Shown piece after piece: positions 44,574 to 55,816 of a stretch of 64,000 nt of DNA (positions are counted from its first letter, which is position 1; each line of letters opens with the position of its first letter). The stretch lies in contig NZ_CP046654.1 of assembly GCF_009759685.1 (NCBI RefSeq), positions 2,108,001-2,172,000 on the forward strand. Reading direction: 5' to 3'. This stretch comes from Acinetobacter baumannii. Its GTDB lineage: Bacteria > Pseudomonadota > Gammaproteobacteria > Pseudomonadales > Moraxellaceae. Under the pieces are notes generated by a model, which saw only the letters and a list, made by a program, of their open reading frames with translations, was not told the DNA's origin and ran no database searches. Both the position numbers and the translations under genes were made by a program.

Positions 44574-44600
44574 AAAAACCCAGCCTAGGCTGGGTTTTTT
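44574..44600 (+). terminator. Terminator after the bacterioferritin gene
   Basis: AAAACCCAGCC (44575-44585) pairs with GGCTGGGTTTT (44588-44598), followed by TT. The loop is very tight (TA), so the innermost pairs probably open. Confidence 0.9.
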
Positions 44601-44665
44601 ATTGGCTCATTTTAATAAAATGAAGTCACCATTTAAATGTTAATTTTGCCAAATTGAATATATTC

Positions 44666-44690
44666 AAAGCCTTACTACATAAGGCTTTGG
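44666..44690. repeat. 10-bp perfect hairpin in the intergenic region before the MFS gene
   Basis: CAAAGCCTTA (44666-44675) and TAAGGCTTTG (44681-44690) flank CTACA. No T-run follows. Together with the promoter-like TATAAT and the terminator hairpin downstream, it may be part of a leader RNA. Confidence 0.55.
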
Positions 44691-44749
44691 CAGTTACAAA
44701 AAAGTCAGAAAATTTGTATCAGACTCCATGTTTTTTTTGTGGAATTGGA

Positions 44750-44755
44750 TATAAT
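44750..44755 (+). promoter_or_regulatory. Candidate -10 element before the YbjJ-like gene
   Basis: TATAAT at 44750-44755 with a weak -35 region. A start near 44762 would put the 14-bp hairpin at the very beginning of the transcript. Confidence 0.4.
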
Positions 44756-44764
44756 TTCGCCAAC

Positions 44765-44804
44765 AAAAACCCTTGCCTAGAAATTTAATGAGGCAAGGGT
44801 TTTT
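44765..44804 (+). terminator. Terminator-like leader hairpin abutting the MFS start codon
   Basis: AAAAACCCTTGCCT (44765-44778) and its exact complement (44791-44804) make a 14-bp stem with a T-run. The annotated ATG is at 44807, and the only good Shine-Dalgarno bases (AGG, AAGGG) are inside the stem. Confidence 0.8.
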
Positions 44805-44806
44805 CT

Positions 44807-46054
44807 ATGGGGAATCGGTTGGTATGGATCGCCAATGGTTTTATGGTGAGCTTCGCGTATATGTTATTTTCCAAACCTGCTGTTTTAGATACAGCTACTC
44901 TCTTAAGTACACAACGATTAGCAACTCGTCTTAGCTTTTTTAGCTTGGGCTTTGCGATATCTGCATGGGCACCACTTATTCCGTATGCTCAGCAACGTTT
45001 AAACCTAAATCATGCAAATTTTGGTTTATTGCTGCTTTGTATGGGAATCGGCTCAATGATTGCTATGCCTGCGACTGGGGCATTAGTTAAGCGTTGGGGA
45101 TGTCGTCCATTAATTGCTGTGGCAACCATACTCTTGATGATATTACTACCAAGTTTAACGATCTGGCATAGTCTTGTATCGATGGCTGTAGCGTTATTCA
45201 TTTTTGGTACGGCAGCAGGTAGTCTTGGCGTTGCTATCAATTTACAAGCAGTTGTGGTGGAAAAGCACAGCTTACGTGCGCTCATGTCTAGTTTTCATGG
45301 TATGTGTAGCCTTGGCGGTTTAATCGGTGCCATGCTTGTCACTGCACTATTAGCAATTGGCCTTTCACCACTCATGAGCACATTGTCTGTAGTCATGGTT
45401 TTATTGGTGGTGAGCTTTGTTGCCATTCCATCTGCCTTAACAACATTTGAGCAAGATGAACAAGGTGCAGCGGAAATAACTGACGCGCCTAAAAAATCTT
45501 CACGTCCGAATGGTACGATCCTTTTGATTGGGATGATGTGTTTCATTGCCTTTTTGTCAGAAGGTGCGGCAATGGACTGGGGTGGTATTTATTTAACTAG
45601 TAAATACCAGCTTAATCCTGCATTTGCTGGGCTGGCTTATACTTTCTTCGCGCTTAGTATGACAAGTGGTCGTTTTGCAGGGCATATCTTGTTAAAACAG
45701 TGGGGTGAGAAAACTATTGTGACTTATAGTGCAATTGTTGCTGCTCTTGCTATGGTCACTATTGTGATGGCACCTGTTTGGCAAGTTGTCGTATTGGGTT
45801 ATGCACTTTTAGGTTTAGGCTGTTCTAATATTGTACCAGTCATGTTCTCTCGTGTTGGACGCCAAAATGATATGCCTAAAGCAGCGGCACTGTCTTTAGT
45901 GTCAACGATTGCTTATACAGGTTCATTAAGTGGCCCAGCCTTAATTGGTTTGATTGGCCAGTGGACTAGCCTAACCACCGTCTTATCAGGAGTGGCGGTT
46001 TTATTAACCATGATTGCTATACTCAATCGCTTTACTCTTGTGAAGGCAAAGTAA
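44807..46054 (+). CDS. MFS transporter, YbjJ-like
   Basis: A 415-residue major facilitator protein with about 12 helices. The segment GFAISAWAPLIPYAQQRLNL near residue 48 and LLLLCMGIGSMIAMPATGAL near 72 resemble the E. coli YbjJ group of uncharacterised MFS proteins; the loop LVKRWGCRPLI is motif A-like. The substrate is unknown. The frame opens at 44807, immediately after a terminator-like hairpin. In-frame ATG codons at 44843 and 44861 are possible true starts, since residues 1-30 before the first helix are not conserved in character. It converges with otsA at a large nested palindrome. Confidence 0.85.
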   Translation: MGNRLVWIANGFMVSFAYMLFSKPAVLDTATLLSTQRLATRLSFFSLGFAISAWAPLIPYAQQRLNLNHANFGLLLLCMGIGSMIAMPATGALVKRWGCRPLIAVATILLMILLPSLTIWHSLVSMAVALFIFGTAAGSLGVAINLQAVVVEKHSLRALMSSFHGMCSLGGLIGAMLVTALLAIGLSPLMSTLSVVMVLLVVSFVAIPSALTTFEQDEQGAAEITDAPKKSSRPNGTILLIGMMCFIAFLSEGAAMDWGGIYLTSKYQLNPAFAGLAYTFFALSMTSGRFAGHILLKQWGEKTIVTYSAIVAALAMVTIVMAPVWQVVVLGYALLGLGCSNIVPVMFSRVGRQNDMPKAAALSLVSTIAYTGSLSGPALIGLIGQWTSLTTVLSGVAVLLTMIAILNRFTLVKAK

Positions 46055-46121
46055 TTTAAGCTTGCTTACCAGCCGCGGAACATCGAGAAAAACATCCTCG
46101 ATGTTCCATAAGCTTAAATTA
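46052..46121. terminator. Nested double palindrome filling the MFS-otsA convergent junction
   Basis: Outer arms TAATTTAAGCTT (46052-46063) and AAGCTTAAATTA (46110-46121), and inner arms GGAACATCGAG (46077-46087) and CTCGATGTTCC (46097-46107), are both perfect. The outer arm includes the MFS stop codon and ends just before the otsA stop. It is likely a bidirectional terminator. Confidence 0.75.
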
Positions 46122-47552
46122 TTATAAGACATGGTAAGTAGGTTGATACTTTTCTTGTAAGGACAACTTAGACTTTGTGAATGTCGGAGAATTTTCTAAA
46201 TCCTTCAAGAAATTATTTCGCCAATCGCTCAGGTCAGTAGCTGCTAAACCTTCTATTAACTGTTCATAACGATTAATACGTTCAGCTTTTGACATCTCTA
46301 GAGCGGTTTTTAAAGAATCCATCATGGCTGCTCTATCTAATGGATCAACAATCAATGCTTGAGTCATTTGTTCAGCAGCACCAGCATATTTAGATAAAAT
46401 CAGCACACCTGGGTTCTCTGGATCTTGAGCCGCAATATATTCTTTTGCGACCAAATTCATACCATCACGTAATGAGCTAATCCAGCAAATGTCAGAACGA
46501 CGATAAATATGCATCAAGCTGTCATGTTGAACTGTGTCGAAGCAACAATCGATAGGTCGCCAATCTTCATGAGCAAACTCTTCATTAATCAGCTCTAATT
46601 TGGCCTTAAAGCGTTGGTATAAGCGTTGATAGGCTGGAATATCTGTACGTGAAGGAGTTGCAACTTGAAGGTGACGTACCAATCCATGATATTCAGGATT
46701 AGTTTCAAGGAAAGTTGCAAATGCATTGAAACGTTCAAGTAAACCTTTTGAATAATCAATCCGGTCAACCCCAATAATTGTTTTTTGACGTGGTATATCT
46801 TCAAAGTTAAATACGTATGGTGTATGAAAGGCCTGTTGTGCTTGGCGCTGAATAAGCTCTGGCTGAACACCGATAGGATAGGACTTAATCAAGATTTGAC
46901 GTTTCTTATAGCTGATTCTGTCGCTTAGTATTTTTTGAGCTTCAAGTAAGCCCATACAAGTTTGCATACAGGTGTTCTGATCGGTTTGAGTTTGTAAACC
47001 AATCACATCATATTGGCAAAGATCTTGGACCAACTGTAGTGCAACTGGGATCTTGCGCCAGATATTTAAGCTTGCGAAAGGAATATGCAAAAAGAAACCG
47101 ATTTTATTTTGCATACCTAATTCACGGCAATGACGAGCTACGCTGAAAAAGTGATAGTCATGCACCCAAATAAGATCATCAGGCTGAGCAATCTGTTGTA
47201 ATTTTTCAGCAAATAAACGATTGACCTTTTGATAGGTATTATATTCTTCTGCATTATATTCGATCAGGTCATCCCGATCATGCATGGCTGGCCATAATAC
47301 TTTATTGGCAAAACCACAGTAGTACTGTGCATATTGCTGATGTGTAAGAGGGCAGGTAATGTAGTCGATCCCATGAGAATATGCCTGATCGAATTCAGGC
47401 GCTTCAGTATCGGTAATTTGCTGACCATTCCAGCCTAACCAAATGCCGTTACTATCATTTAATGCGTCTTGTACAGCTACTGCAAGGCCACCTGCTGAAG
47501 CCTTACCCGATGGCATACTAATTCGATTCGATAACACGATTAATTTAGACAT
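46122..47552 (-). CDS. otsA: Trehalose-6-phosphate synthase
   Basis: Makes trehalose 6-phosphate from UDP-glucose and glucose 6-phosphate, for osmotic and desiccation protection. The 476-residue GT20 enzyme shows SNRISMPSGKASAGGLAVAV at the start, IWLGWNGQQ, the catalytic-loop DDLIWVHDYHFFSVARH near 132, GVDRIDYSKGLLERFNAF near 252 and LRDGMNLVAKEYIAAQ near 358. It overlaps the end of otsB by 13 bases, so the two are coupled in an otsBA operon. Confidence 0.95.
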   Translation of the reverse strand: MSKLIVLSNRISMPSGKASAGGLAVAVQDALNDSNGIWLGWNGQQITDTEAPEFDQAYSHGIDYITCPLTHQQYAQYYCGFANKVLWPAMHDRDDLIEYNAEEYNTYQKVNRLFAEKLQQIAQPDDLIWVHDYHFFSVARHCRELGMQNKIGFFLHIPFASLNIWRKIPVALQLVQDLCQYDVIGLQTQTDQNTCMQTCMGLLEAQKILSDRISYKKRQILIKSYPIGVQPELIQRQAQQAFHTPYVFNFEDIPRQKTIIGVDRIDYSKGLLERFNAFATFLETNPEYHGLVRHLQVATPSRTDIPAYQRLYQRFKAKLELINEEFAHEDWRPIDCCFDTVQHDSLMHIYRRSDICWISSLRDGMNLVAKEYIAAQDPENPGVLILSKYAGAAEQMTQALIVDPLDRAAMMDSLKTALEMSKAERINRYEQLIEGLAATDLSDWRNNFLKDLENSPTFTKSKLSLQEKYQPTYHVL

Positions 47553-48391
47553 ATTTGTTCTCCATTCTGATCTTGACTATTTTTGACGTATAACTTTTTT
47601 ATTTTTTCTAGGAAGAAAAAAAGAAAATTAGAAACACTATTAATATCTTTTAATCTATATTGAGCTTCTGTTTCACCAGAACCTACTTTAATTGAAGTGC
47701 CAAACTGTTGATTAATAAAAGTGAAACCTGATTCGTCCGTTAAATCATCTCCTATAAATATGGGGTGAATTAACGGTAAATTAAGATGATTTAATATTGT
47801 TTGTATTGCTTTACCTTTATCTGCCTGTTTAGGTAATAATTCAACGACAAATTTCCCTCTATTTAATTTTAATTGAGGATAAAAATATTTAATCTGTTGC
47901 ATAATATAAATTGCATTATTTTCTAATTCCGGGTTTTTTCGATAATGTAAAGCAATAGAATTTCCTTTATCCTCAATTAATAAATCGGGATATTTTTCAC
48001 AAGAATTTATAATATCTTCTTTTAATTTTTGAAAATTAATATCGCTTAAATCCGGGCGAATATAAGTATCAGAATCAAAATAAATATCTAAACCATGTAA
48101 GCCCGCTATAGGTAATTCAATAGACTGAAGTAGCTTACTCGCTGTTTCAACATCACGTCCTGTTACAGCAATCACCGGTATATTTAATTCAATAATTTTT
48201 TTTATAACTTCTAAGGTGGTATTTGGAATAAAACTATGCTCAGGATGAATTTGAAATGGAGCTAATGTTCCATCAATATCCAGAAATAAACAATAATTTT
48301 TATCTGTAGGTAAGGTATTTATAATATCATTGGGTGTAACAAAATATGTATCTTTTTCTCTCCCATCAGATATTATACTTTGACTGTTCAT
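47540..48391 (-). CDS. otsB: Trehalose-6-phosphate phosphatase
   Basis: HAD-superfamily phosphatase that releases trehalose from trehalose 6-phosphate. Visible motifs: FLDIDGTLAPF (nucleophile Asp, near residue 37), VIAVTGRDVETA, GLHGLDIYF, KGKAIQTILNHL with the conserved Lys, and FIGDDLTDESGF near 214. At 283 residues it is slightly longer than E. coli OtsB. Base composition is unusual: sampled stretches are about 23-27% GC, against about 38% in otsA beside it. It is the first gene of the otsBA operon. Confidence 0.93.
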   Translation of the reverse strand: MNSQSIISDGREKDTYFVTPNDIINTLPTDKNYCLFLDIDGTLAPFQIHPEHSFIPNTTLEVIKKIIELNIPVIAVTGRDVETASKLLQSIELPIAGLHGLDIYFDSDTYIRPDLSDINFQKLKEDIINSCEKYPDLLIEDKGNSIALHYRKNPELENNAIYIMQQIKYFYPQLKLNRGKFVVELLPKQADKGKAIQTILNHLNLPLIHPIFIGDDLTDESGFTFINQQFGTSIKVGSGETEAQYRLKDINSVSNFLFFFLEKIKKLYVKNSQDQNGEQICLN

Positions 48392-48747
48392 ATTTGCCTG
48401 CCCATATTTTTTTGATCAATATTTAATCTTCTAACATTAAAATGAATTGATGAGTCATTTTTTTTAATAAAAAAACATAAGTATTAACATTAATTACATT
48501 GCATAATGGATTTATGGGTGAAGTGTGGATTATGTTGTTTTTTGATTTGCTTCAATGTTTAGATAATTAAATTTTTGTATATTTCATATAAATATTTTAG
48601 GCCTTATTTATCAATATATTTCAGAATATTTAACAGCCCTAAATAGTTGATTTTACTTTTTTGAATTCAAATTTTATATTGATTTTAAAAGATATTTTAA
48701 ATTGATATTAATATATAATTTCTATAAATTTGTCTTTGAGCGTGCAT
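48392..48747. other. Very AT-rich divergent intergenic region
   Basis: This region holds the promoters of otsBA (minus) and bioH (plus). One sampled 60-base line is 15% GC. It contains a perfect 12-bp palindrome TTTGAATTCAAA at 48660-48671, about 77 bases before bioH. I see no gene. Confidence 0.6.
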
Positions 48748-49482
48748 ATGAAGTTACAAAATAAAATTTTATTGATTACAGGTTGGGGAGTAGGAATAGA
48801 ACCTTTGCAATCGTTAAAATTAGGTTTAACGAAAGCTGGGTGTGACACGCAACTTATTAATATTTTTAATGTTTTAGATGGTGGCTTTCACGATCAGCTT
48901 GATTTTTTAACTGATATTGATGTGGTTGTAGGTTGGTCTTTAGGTGGACAGTTAGCAACATACCTGATTGACTTTTTTTATAAACAAACGGGCCAAACTA
49001 AAACGTTAATTACGCTTGCCTCTAATCCTTGTTTTGTGGCTAATACCTCGTGGCATACTGCTATGCCTGCTGATGTATTTAGTCAATTTAAAGCATCCTT
49101 TTTACAGAATCCCCAAGCTACTTTAAAACGTTTTTATTATTTAATTACACTTGGCTCATCTCAGGCAAAACAAGATTGGCTTAGTGTACAAAACATAGCA
49201 AATCCGCCCTCAAATAAACTGTTGTTAGAAGGTTTGCAAATGCTTGAGCAGCTAAATTTGGTAGATAATTTGAAAACCTATCCAGGACGACAGCTTCACC
49301 TGTTTGCTGAACAGGATAATGTCATTCCTTGCAAGATTATGGAAAATTTTAAAGATATAGCGACAGAAAACATGAGTTATAAGCTAATAAAAGATGCTAC
49401 ACATGCTTTTCCCTACTTACAGGTAGAAAGAACAATTGAAGAAATCTGCCAATTTTTAACAATTCATCAGCAAAGTTCATAA
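48748..49482 (+). CDS. bioH: Pimeloyl-ACP methyl ester esterase, BioH-like
   Basis: Alpha/beta hydrolase that removes the methyl ester from pimeloyl-ACP at the end of pimelate synthesis for biotin. The nucleophile motif GWSLGGQLA is near residue 75 (GxSxG). ASNPCFVANTSW and the following RFYYLITLGSSQAKQD align with E. coli BioH (ASSPCFSARDEW, FLALQTMGTETARQD). The catalytic Asp is likely in LFAEQDNVIP and the His in DATHAFPYL. I use ATG 48748 (244 residues); a TTG six codons upstream is possible. It is 90 bases upstream of bioA, as expected for a biotin gene. Confidence 0.85.
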   Translation: MKLQNKILLITGWGVGIEPLQSLKLGLTKAGCDTQLINIFNVLDGGFHDQLDFLTDIDVVVGWSLGGQLATYLIDFFYKQTGQTKTLITLASNPCFVANTSWHTAMPADVFSQFKASFLQNPQATLKRFYYLITLGSSQAKQDWLSVQNIANPPSNKLLLEGLQMLEQLNLVDNLKTYPGRQLHLFAEQDNVIPCKIMENFKDIATENMSYKLIKDATHAFPYLQVERTIEEICQFLTIHQQSS

Positions 49483-49572
49483 GCTTTGATTGATCTCGCA
49501 ATTTTCTTTCATTCTTAACAGGTTTAACATGTGCTAAATGAAAGATTTGATTGCTGTAAAAAGGTATAGAGG

Positions 49573-50853
49573 ATGACCGATAATTTTGATTTGGAACATA
49601 TTTGGCATCCATATACTTCAATGACCCAACCTTTACCCACATTTAAAGTGAAGCGTGCCTATGGAGCAACGATTGAACTTGATGATGGTAGAACTTTAAT
49701 TGATGGTATGTCATCTTGGTGGTGTGCAATTCATGGCTATAACCACCCTGAACTTAATCAGGCAGTGACCGACCAGCTACAAAATATGTCTCATATCATG
49801 TTTGGCGGTTTAACTCATGATCCTGCTATTGAACTTGGCAAAATTCTTTTAAAAATTACACCGCCGAGTCTCGATAAAATTTTTTATGCAGACTCAGGTT
49901 CCGTTGCCGTTGAAGTTGCTTTGAAAATGGCTGTGCAATTCTGGACAGCACAAGGCCAGCCACAAAAAACAAATTTTATTACTACACGTTCTGGTTATCA
50001 CGGTGATACATGGAATGCGATGTCTGTTTGTGATCCAGTGACAGGCATGCATCAGATTTTTGGTACCAGCTTACCGAACCGTCTTTTTGTAGCAGCTCCG
50101 CAAACCAAATTTCATGAGGAGTGGAACCGAGAAGATATTGCCGAGTTAGAGCAAGCTATTCAGCAAAATCATGAAAACCTTGCTGCACTTATTATTGAGC
50201 CGATTGTCCAAGGTGCAGGGGGCATGCGCTTTTATCACCCTGAATATTTACGTCAGGCTAAAGCGCTTTGTGAACAATATCATCTGTTATTAATTTTTGA
50301 TGAAATTGCCACTGGTTTTGGTCGTACCGGTAAGCTTTTCGCTTGGGAACATGCACAAGTTGAGCCAGATATTATGTGCCTAGGTAAAGGGTTAACAGGC
50401 GGTTATATGACTTTGTCTGCGACCTTAACGACAAAGCATGTAGCAGAAACCATTAGTCGCGGTGAGGCTGGGGTATTTATGCACGGCCCAACTTTTATGG
50501 CCAATCCACTCGCTTGTGCCGTTGCTTTAAAAAGTACGCAATTATTAATTGAGCAAGATTGGCAGGCCAATATTAAGCGAATTGAGCAACAGCTTAGCCA
50601 ATATTTAATGCCTTTAAGCCAGCTTGATTATGTTGCTGATGTAAGAGTGCTCGGTGCAATTGGTGTGGTAGAACTCACCTTTAATGTCGATATGAAAACT
50701 TTACAGCAACAATTTGTAGAGCGTGGAATCTGGATTCGTCCTTTTGGAAAATTAGTTTATGTCATGCCGCCTTATGTCATCACTCAACAAGAGTTAAGTG
50801 GCTTGCTCGAACAGTTGGTTGAAGTAGTTAAAACGATGCAGGGGGCACATTAA
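49573..50853 (+). CDS. bioA: Adenosylmethionine--8-amino-7-oxononanoate aminotransferase
   Basis: PLP enzyme that converts KAPA to DAPA in biotin synthesis, using S-adenosylmethionine as amino donor. The 426-residue class-III aminotransferase shows HIWHPYTSM near residue 9, [35 protein letters not shown] near 115, [20 protein letters not shown] and the PLP-lysine region [15 protein letters not shown] near 274. It starts 90 bases after bioH and is followed after one base by bioF. Confidence 0.96.
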   Translation: MTDNFDLEHIWHPYTSMTQPLPTFKVKRAYGATIELDDGRTLIDGMSSWWCAIHGYNHPELNQAVTDQLQNMSHIMFGGLTHDPAIELGKILLKITPPSLDKIFYADSGSVAVEVALKMAVQFWTAQGQPQKTNFITTRSGYHGDTWNAMSVCDPVTGMHQIFGTSLPNRLFVAAPQTKFHEEWNREDIAELEQAIQQNHENLAALIIEPIVQGAGGMRFYHPEYLRQAKALCEQYHLLLIFDEIATGFGRTGKLFAWEHAQVEPDIMCLGKGLTGGYMTLSATLTTKHVAETISRGEAGVFMHGPTFMANPLACAVALKSTQLLIEQDWQANIKRIEQQLSQYLMPLSQLDYVADVRVLGAIGVVELTFNVDMKTLQQQFVERGIWIRPFGKLVYVMPPYVITQQELSGLLEQLVEVVKTMQGAH

Positions 50854-50854
50854 G

Positions 50855-52758
<1,904 letters not shown>

Positions 52759-53415
52759 ATGAGTGGCCAGATCTATTTTGTGAGTGGGATTGATACCGAA
52801 ATTGGTAAAACCTACGCGACAGGTTTCTTAGCAAAATTATGGACTGAGCAGGGTAAAAAAGTAATTACCCAAAAACTTATTCAGACAGGTAATGCTGATA
52901 TCTCAGAGGATATCCAGAAGCATCGTGAAATTATGGGGCAAGGTTGGTTTCAGGAAGATCATGACAAGCTGACTATGCCGGAAATCTTTAGTTATCCTGC
53001 TTCACCTCATTTAGCAACGCGTCTTGATAACCGAGAGATCGATTTTCAAAAAATTGAGAATGCGACTCAAACATTGGCTGAACGTTTTGAAATTGTATTG
53101 TTAGAAGGTGCAGGTGGCTTAATGGTACCCTTAACCACCAGTTTACTTACTATTGATTACGTTGCTCAGCATCAGTTTCCTGTTATTTTGGTGACGTCTG
53201 GTCGTTTGGGGAGTATTAACCATACATTGCTTAGTCTCGAGGCACTTAAGTCACGTGGTCTGAAATTAAAAGCTTTGGTTTACAACCTAAAAGATGAATC
53301 AAAAGATCCATTAATCTCTCAAGATACTTCAAATTATTTGAAGGACTATTTAGCCATTCATTTCCCTGAAGCTGAATGGATTGAATTAGCAAAAATGAAT
53401 GAATTAAAAAATTAG
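52759..53415 (+). CDS. bioD: Dethiobiotin synthetase
   Basis: ATP-dependent carboxylase that closes the ureido ring of dethiobiotin from DAPA and CO2. The 218-residue P-loop protein shows [19 protein letters not shown] at residues 6-24 (GxDTxxGKT type), the conserved [26 protein letters not shown] near 115 and [19 protein letters not shown]. It starts directly after the bioC stop and is the last gene before a terminator. bioB, which completes the pathway, is not in this window. Confidence 0.95.
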   Translation: MSGQIYFVSGIDTEIGKTYATGFLAKLWTEQGKKVITQKLIQTGNADISEDIQKHREIMGQGWFQEDHDKLTMPEIFSYPASPHLATRLDNREIDFQKIENATQTLAERFEIVLLEGAGGLMVPLTTSLLTIDYVAQHQFPVILVTSGRLGSINHTLLSLEALKSRGLKLKALVYNLKDESKDPLISQDTSNYLKDYLAIHFPEAEWIELAKMNELKN

Positions 53416-53420
53416 GCCAT

Positions 53421-53450
53421 AAAAAACCGCTCTAAATTGAGCGGTTTTTT
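53421..53450. terminator. Bidirectional terminator between bioD and rluB
   Basis: AAAAAACCGCTC (53421-53432) pairs with GAGCGGTTTTTT (53439-53450) around TAAATT, at a convergent junction. Confidence 0.95.
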
Positions 53451-53466
53451 GATTTAAAAGCTTTAC

Positions 53467-54390
53467 TTAGAACTTTTTAAATCCACGGTTAAAACCAGTC
53501 GATTTGCGCTGATTACTTGTGTTAGCTGGCGCTTCTTTTTCATCATCACGACGTTGCTGACGTAAGTAACCACCACGGCGTGCTGCCATTGGCTTTTCTG
53601 TCATACGTTCGGTGCGACGTTTTGCCATACCAAATAAGCCTGTACCTTGACGTGGTTTTAACTCAACAGATTTTGCCAAGTTGTCGATGTCAGTTTTGTC
53701 GAGTTCCATCCAGCGACCAGTACGTAATTCGCGCGGTAAAATGACTGTACCGTAACGAGTACGCAATAAGCGGCTTACTTTAAGGCCTTGTGATTCAAAA
53801 ATACGTCGTACTTCACGGTTACGGCCTTCTTTCACTACAACTTGATACCAGCGGTTAATACCTTCACCACCAATTTCAGAGAAAGATTCGAATTTGGCAG
53901 GGCCATCTTCAAGCTCTACACCGTTGACCATGTTTTGACGTAATTGTGGTGTTACTTCACCCATTACACGTACAGCGTATTCACGTTCAATTTCATTAGA
54001 TGGGTGCATTAAGCGGTTAGCAAGCTCGCCATCGTTTGTAAAAAGTAATAAACCTGTACTGTTAATATCTAGACGGCCTACCATTACCCAACGGTCATTT
54101 GCAATTTGTGGTAAATGATCAAATACGGTTGGACGCTTTTCAGGGTCATTACGTGAACAGATTTCACCCTCTGGTTTATAATAAATCAGTACACGACGAC
54201 GAATTTCATCTTCGATCTGGAACTGAACTTTACGGCCATCAATGCGTAATTCATCGCCTGGTTCAATGCGCTCGCCAACTTGGGCAACGCGGCCGTTCAC
54301 ACTCACGCGTCCTGCGGCAATAACCTCTTCCATATATCGGCGAGAACCTAATCCGATTCGCGCTAATACTTTTTGCAATTTTTCACTCAT
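53467..54390 (-). CDS. rluB: 23S rRNA pseudouridine(2605) synthase RluB
   Basis: RsuA-family pseudouridine synthase acting on 23S rRNA. An S4-like RNA-binding domain (EKLQKVLARIGLGSRRYMEE) is at residues 3-62, and the catalytic Asp is in VGRLDINSTGLLLFTNDGEL near residue 103. EGRNREVRRIFESQGLKVSR and LRTRYGTVILP are further conserved stretches. A 60-residue Arg/Gly/Gln-rich tail ends the protein, as in RluB. It follows scpB on the same strand with a 41-base gap, the scpA-scpB-rluB order common in gamma-proteobacteria. Confidence 0.94.
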   Translation of the reverse strand: MSEKLQKVLARIGLGSRRYMEEVIAAGRVSVNGRVAQVGERIEPGDELRIDGRKVQFQIEDEIRRRVLIYYKPEGEICSRNDPEKRPTVFDHLPQIANDRWVMVGRLDINSTGLLLFTNDGELANRLMHPSNEIEREYAVRVMGEVTPQLRQNMVNGVELEDGPAKFESFSEIGGEGINRWYQVVVKEGRNREVRRIFESQGLKVSRLLRTRYGTVILPRELRTGRWMELDKTDIDNLAKSVELKPRQGTGLFGMAKRRTERMTEKPMAARRGGYLRQQRRDDEKEAPANTSNQRKSTGFNRGFKKF

Positions 54391-54431
54391 GACAGCACAA
54401 CCTTAGACATAATGATCAACAGTCCACCTCT

Positions 54432-55028
54432 TTATGACTTCGGTGCATTTGCATCGAGAGCCATAAATGCTTCCTTGGCGTTCTGCAGGGGAGGCAATTG
54501 GCCTAGAGAGGCTAGACCAAAAGCATTCAGAAATTGAGGCGTTGTAATTAGCAACGCAGGTCTTCCGGGTAAATCTCTAAAACCGGCTTCTTTAATCCAG
54601 TTCCAGTCAAATAGCGTTCTGAGAATCTGACTATTATTAGATACACCACGAATTTGTTCAATATCAGCACGTGTGACCGGTTGATGATACGCAATGACAG
54701 CCAACGTTTCTAGTAATGATGGTGACAGTTTTGTTGGTCGCTCTGGCCAAATCTGCGCAATGATATTGCGATATTTGGATCTTACCTGAAAACGAAAGCC
54801 CTGCGCAGTTTCAATCAACTCAATGGAACGGCCATGTTGTAAAAGGGCAAGCTGTTGTAAAAGCTGACGAAGCTGTTGTTTGTTATATTGATTATTAAAT
54901 GCTTCTTTTAAACGGGCAATTGAGACAGGCGCTTCACTCGCAAAAATAATGGCTTCAAGCTGTAATAAAACTTCATGATGAATATCGGCTAATGACAAAT
55001 CATTATTATTTTGTTCAAAACTGCTCAT
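54432..55028 (-). CDS. scpB: Segregation and condensation protein B
   Basis: Kite-type subunit of the SMC condensin, made of two winged helix domains. The 198-residue protein has LEAIIFASEAPVSIARLKEA near residue 26, and the conserved second domain LSPSLLETLAVIAYHQPVTRADIEQIRGV near 100. It overlaps the end of scpA by 4 bases. Its partner smc is at 37.2-40.7 kb, so the full complex is encoded in this window. Confidence 0.94.
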   Translation of the reverse strand: MSSFEQNNNDLSLADIHHEVLLQLEAIIFASEAPVSIARLKEAFNNQYNKQQLRQLLQQLALLQHGRSIELIETAQGFRFQVRSKYRNIIAQIWPERPTKLSPSLLETLAVIAYHQPVTRADIEQIRGVSNNSQILRTLFDWNWIKEAGFRDLPGRPALLITTPQFLNAFGLASLGQLPPLQNAKEAFMALDANAPKS

Positions 55029-55816
55029 ATTGAAGACCCTTGAATAGCTAGTGGAGCTTCAACTCCTGTAGCAATAATCTTAATCTTTTGTTGTCGGGTC
55101 AATTCTAAAACAGCCATAAAAGTTACAACCATTCCCATACGGCCTTGTTGGGGATTAAGTAATTCTTTAAAACTTAACACGTCGCCTGACTCTAATTTCT
55201 CTTCAATATAAGCAATACGTTCTTCTAACAGTACAGGCTCTTGCGCAATTGTGTGTGTTACAGGTTCCGGACGGTTAAATACACAGAACAAAGCATCGTG
55301 TAATGCTGAAACATCATATCCTTCATAAACAGGTGCAATATGACCTAAGCTTACATTGGCACTGAATGTATCACGGTCAAGAACTGGCATTTGGCCTAAA
55401 CGTTCAGCGGCTTGTTTAATGCGTAAATAAGTTTCGAGTCGATCGATAAGATCCTGTTTAGGATCTTTTTCGATGCTTACTACAGTAGGCTTAGGTAAAA
55501 GTAAGCGAGATTTCAAATCAGCCAATAAAGCAGCCATGACCATATAGTCGGCAGTCAGCTCAATATTTAAGGATTTCATGCTATCCATATAAGCTAAATA
55601 TTGAGTGGCAATAGGGGCGATATCGAGCTGGATGAGATCAAAACCGTTTTTTTGAATCAGATAAATTAAAAAGTCGAGTGGTCCTTCAAACTGTTCGAGC
55701 AAAATCTCAAAGGCAGCTGGAGGAATATAAAGATCCTCAGGAATCGTATCGTGCCACTCATCTAAAACACGGATGTGTGGAACGTCTTCCATGGATTGAT
55801 GAAGTGATTGGTTCAT
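55025..55816 (-). CDS. scpA: Segregation and condensation protein A
   Basis: Kleisin that bridges the SMC heads. The 263-residue protein shows the N-terminal kleisin pattern FEGPLDFLIYLIQKNGFDLIQLDIAPIATQYL near residue 43 (SMC neck binding), the middle ScpB-binding segment, and a C-terminal winged helix (VVTFMAVLELTRQQKIKI). The first 30 residues are an extra acidic N-terminus relative to short ScpA proteins. First gene of the scpA-scpB-rluB unit. Confidence 0.94.
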   Translation of the reverse strand: MNQSLHQSMEDVPHIRVLDEWHDTIPEDLYIPPAAFEILLEQFEGPLDFLIYLIQKNGFDLIQLDIAPIATQYLAYMDSMKSLNIELTADYMVMAALLADLKSRLLLPKPTVVSIEKDPKQDLIDRLETYLRIKQAAERLGQMPVLDRDTFSANVSLGHIAPVYEGYDVSALHDALFCVFNRPEPVTHTIAQEPVLLEERIAYIEEKLESGDVLSFKELLNPQQGRMGMVVTFMAVLELTRQQKIKIIATGVEAPLAIQGSSI

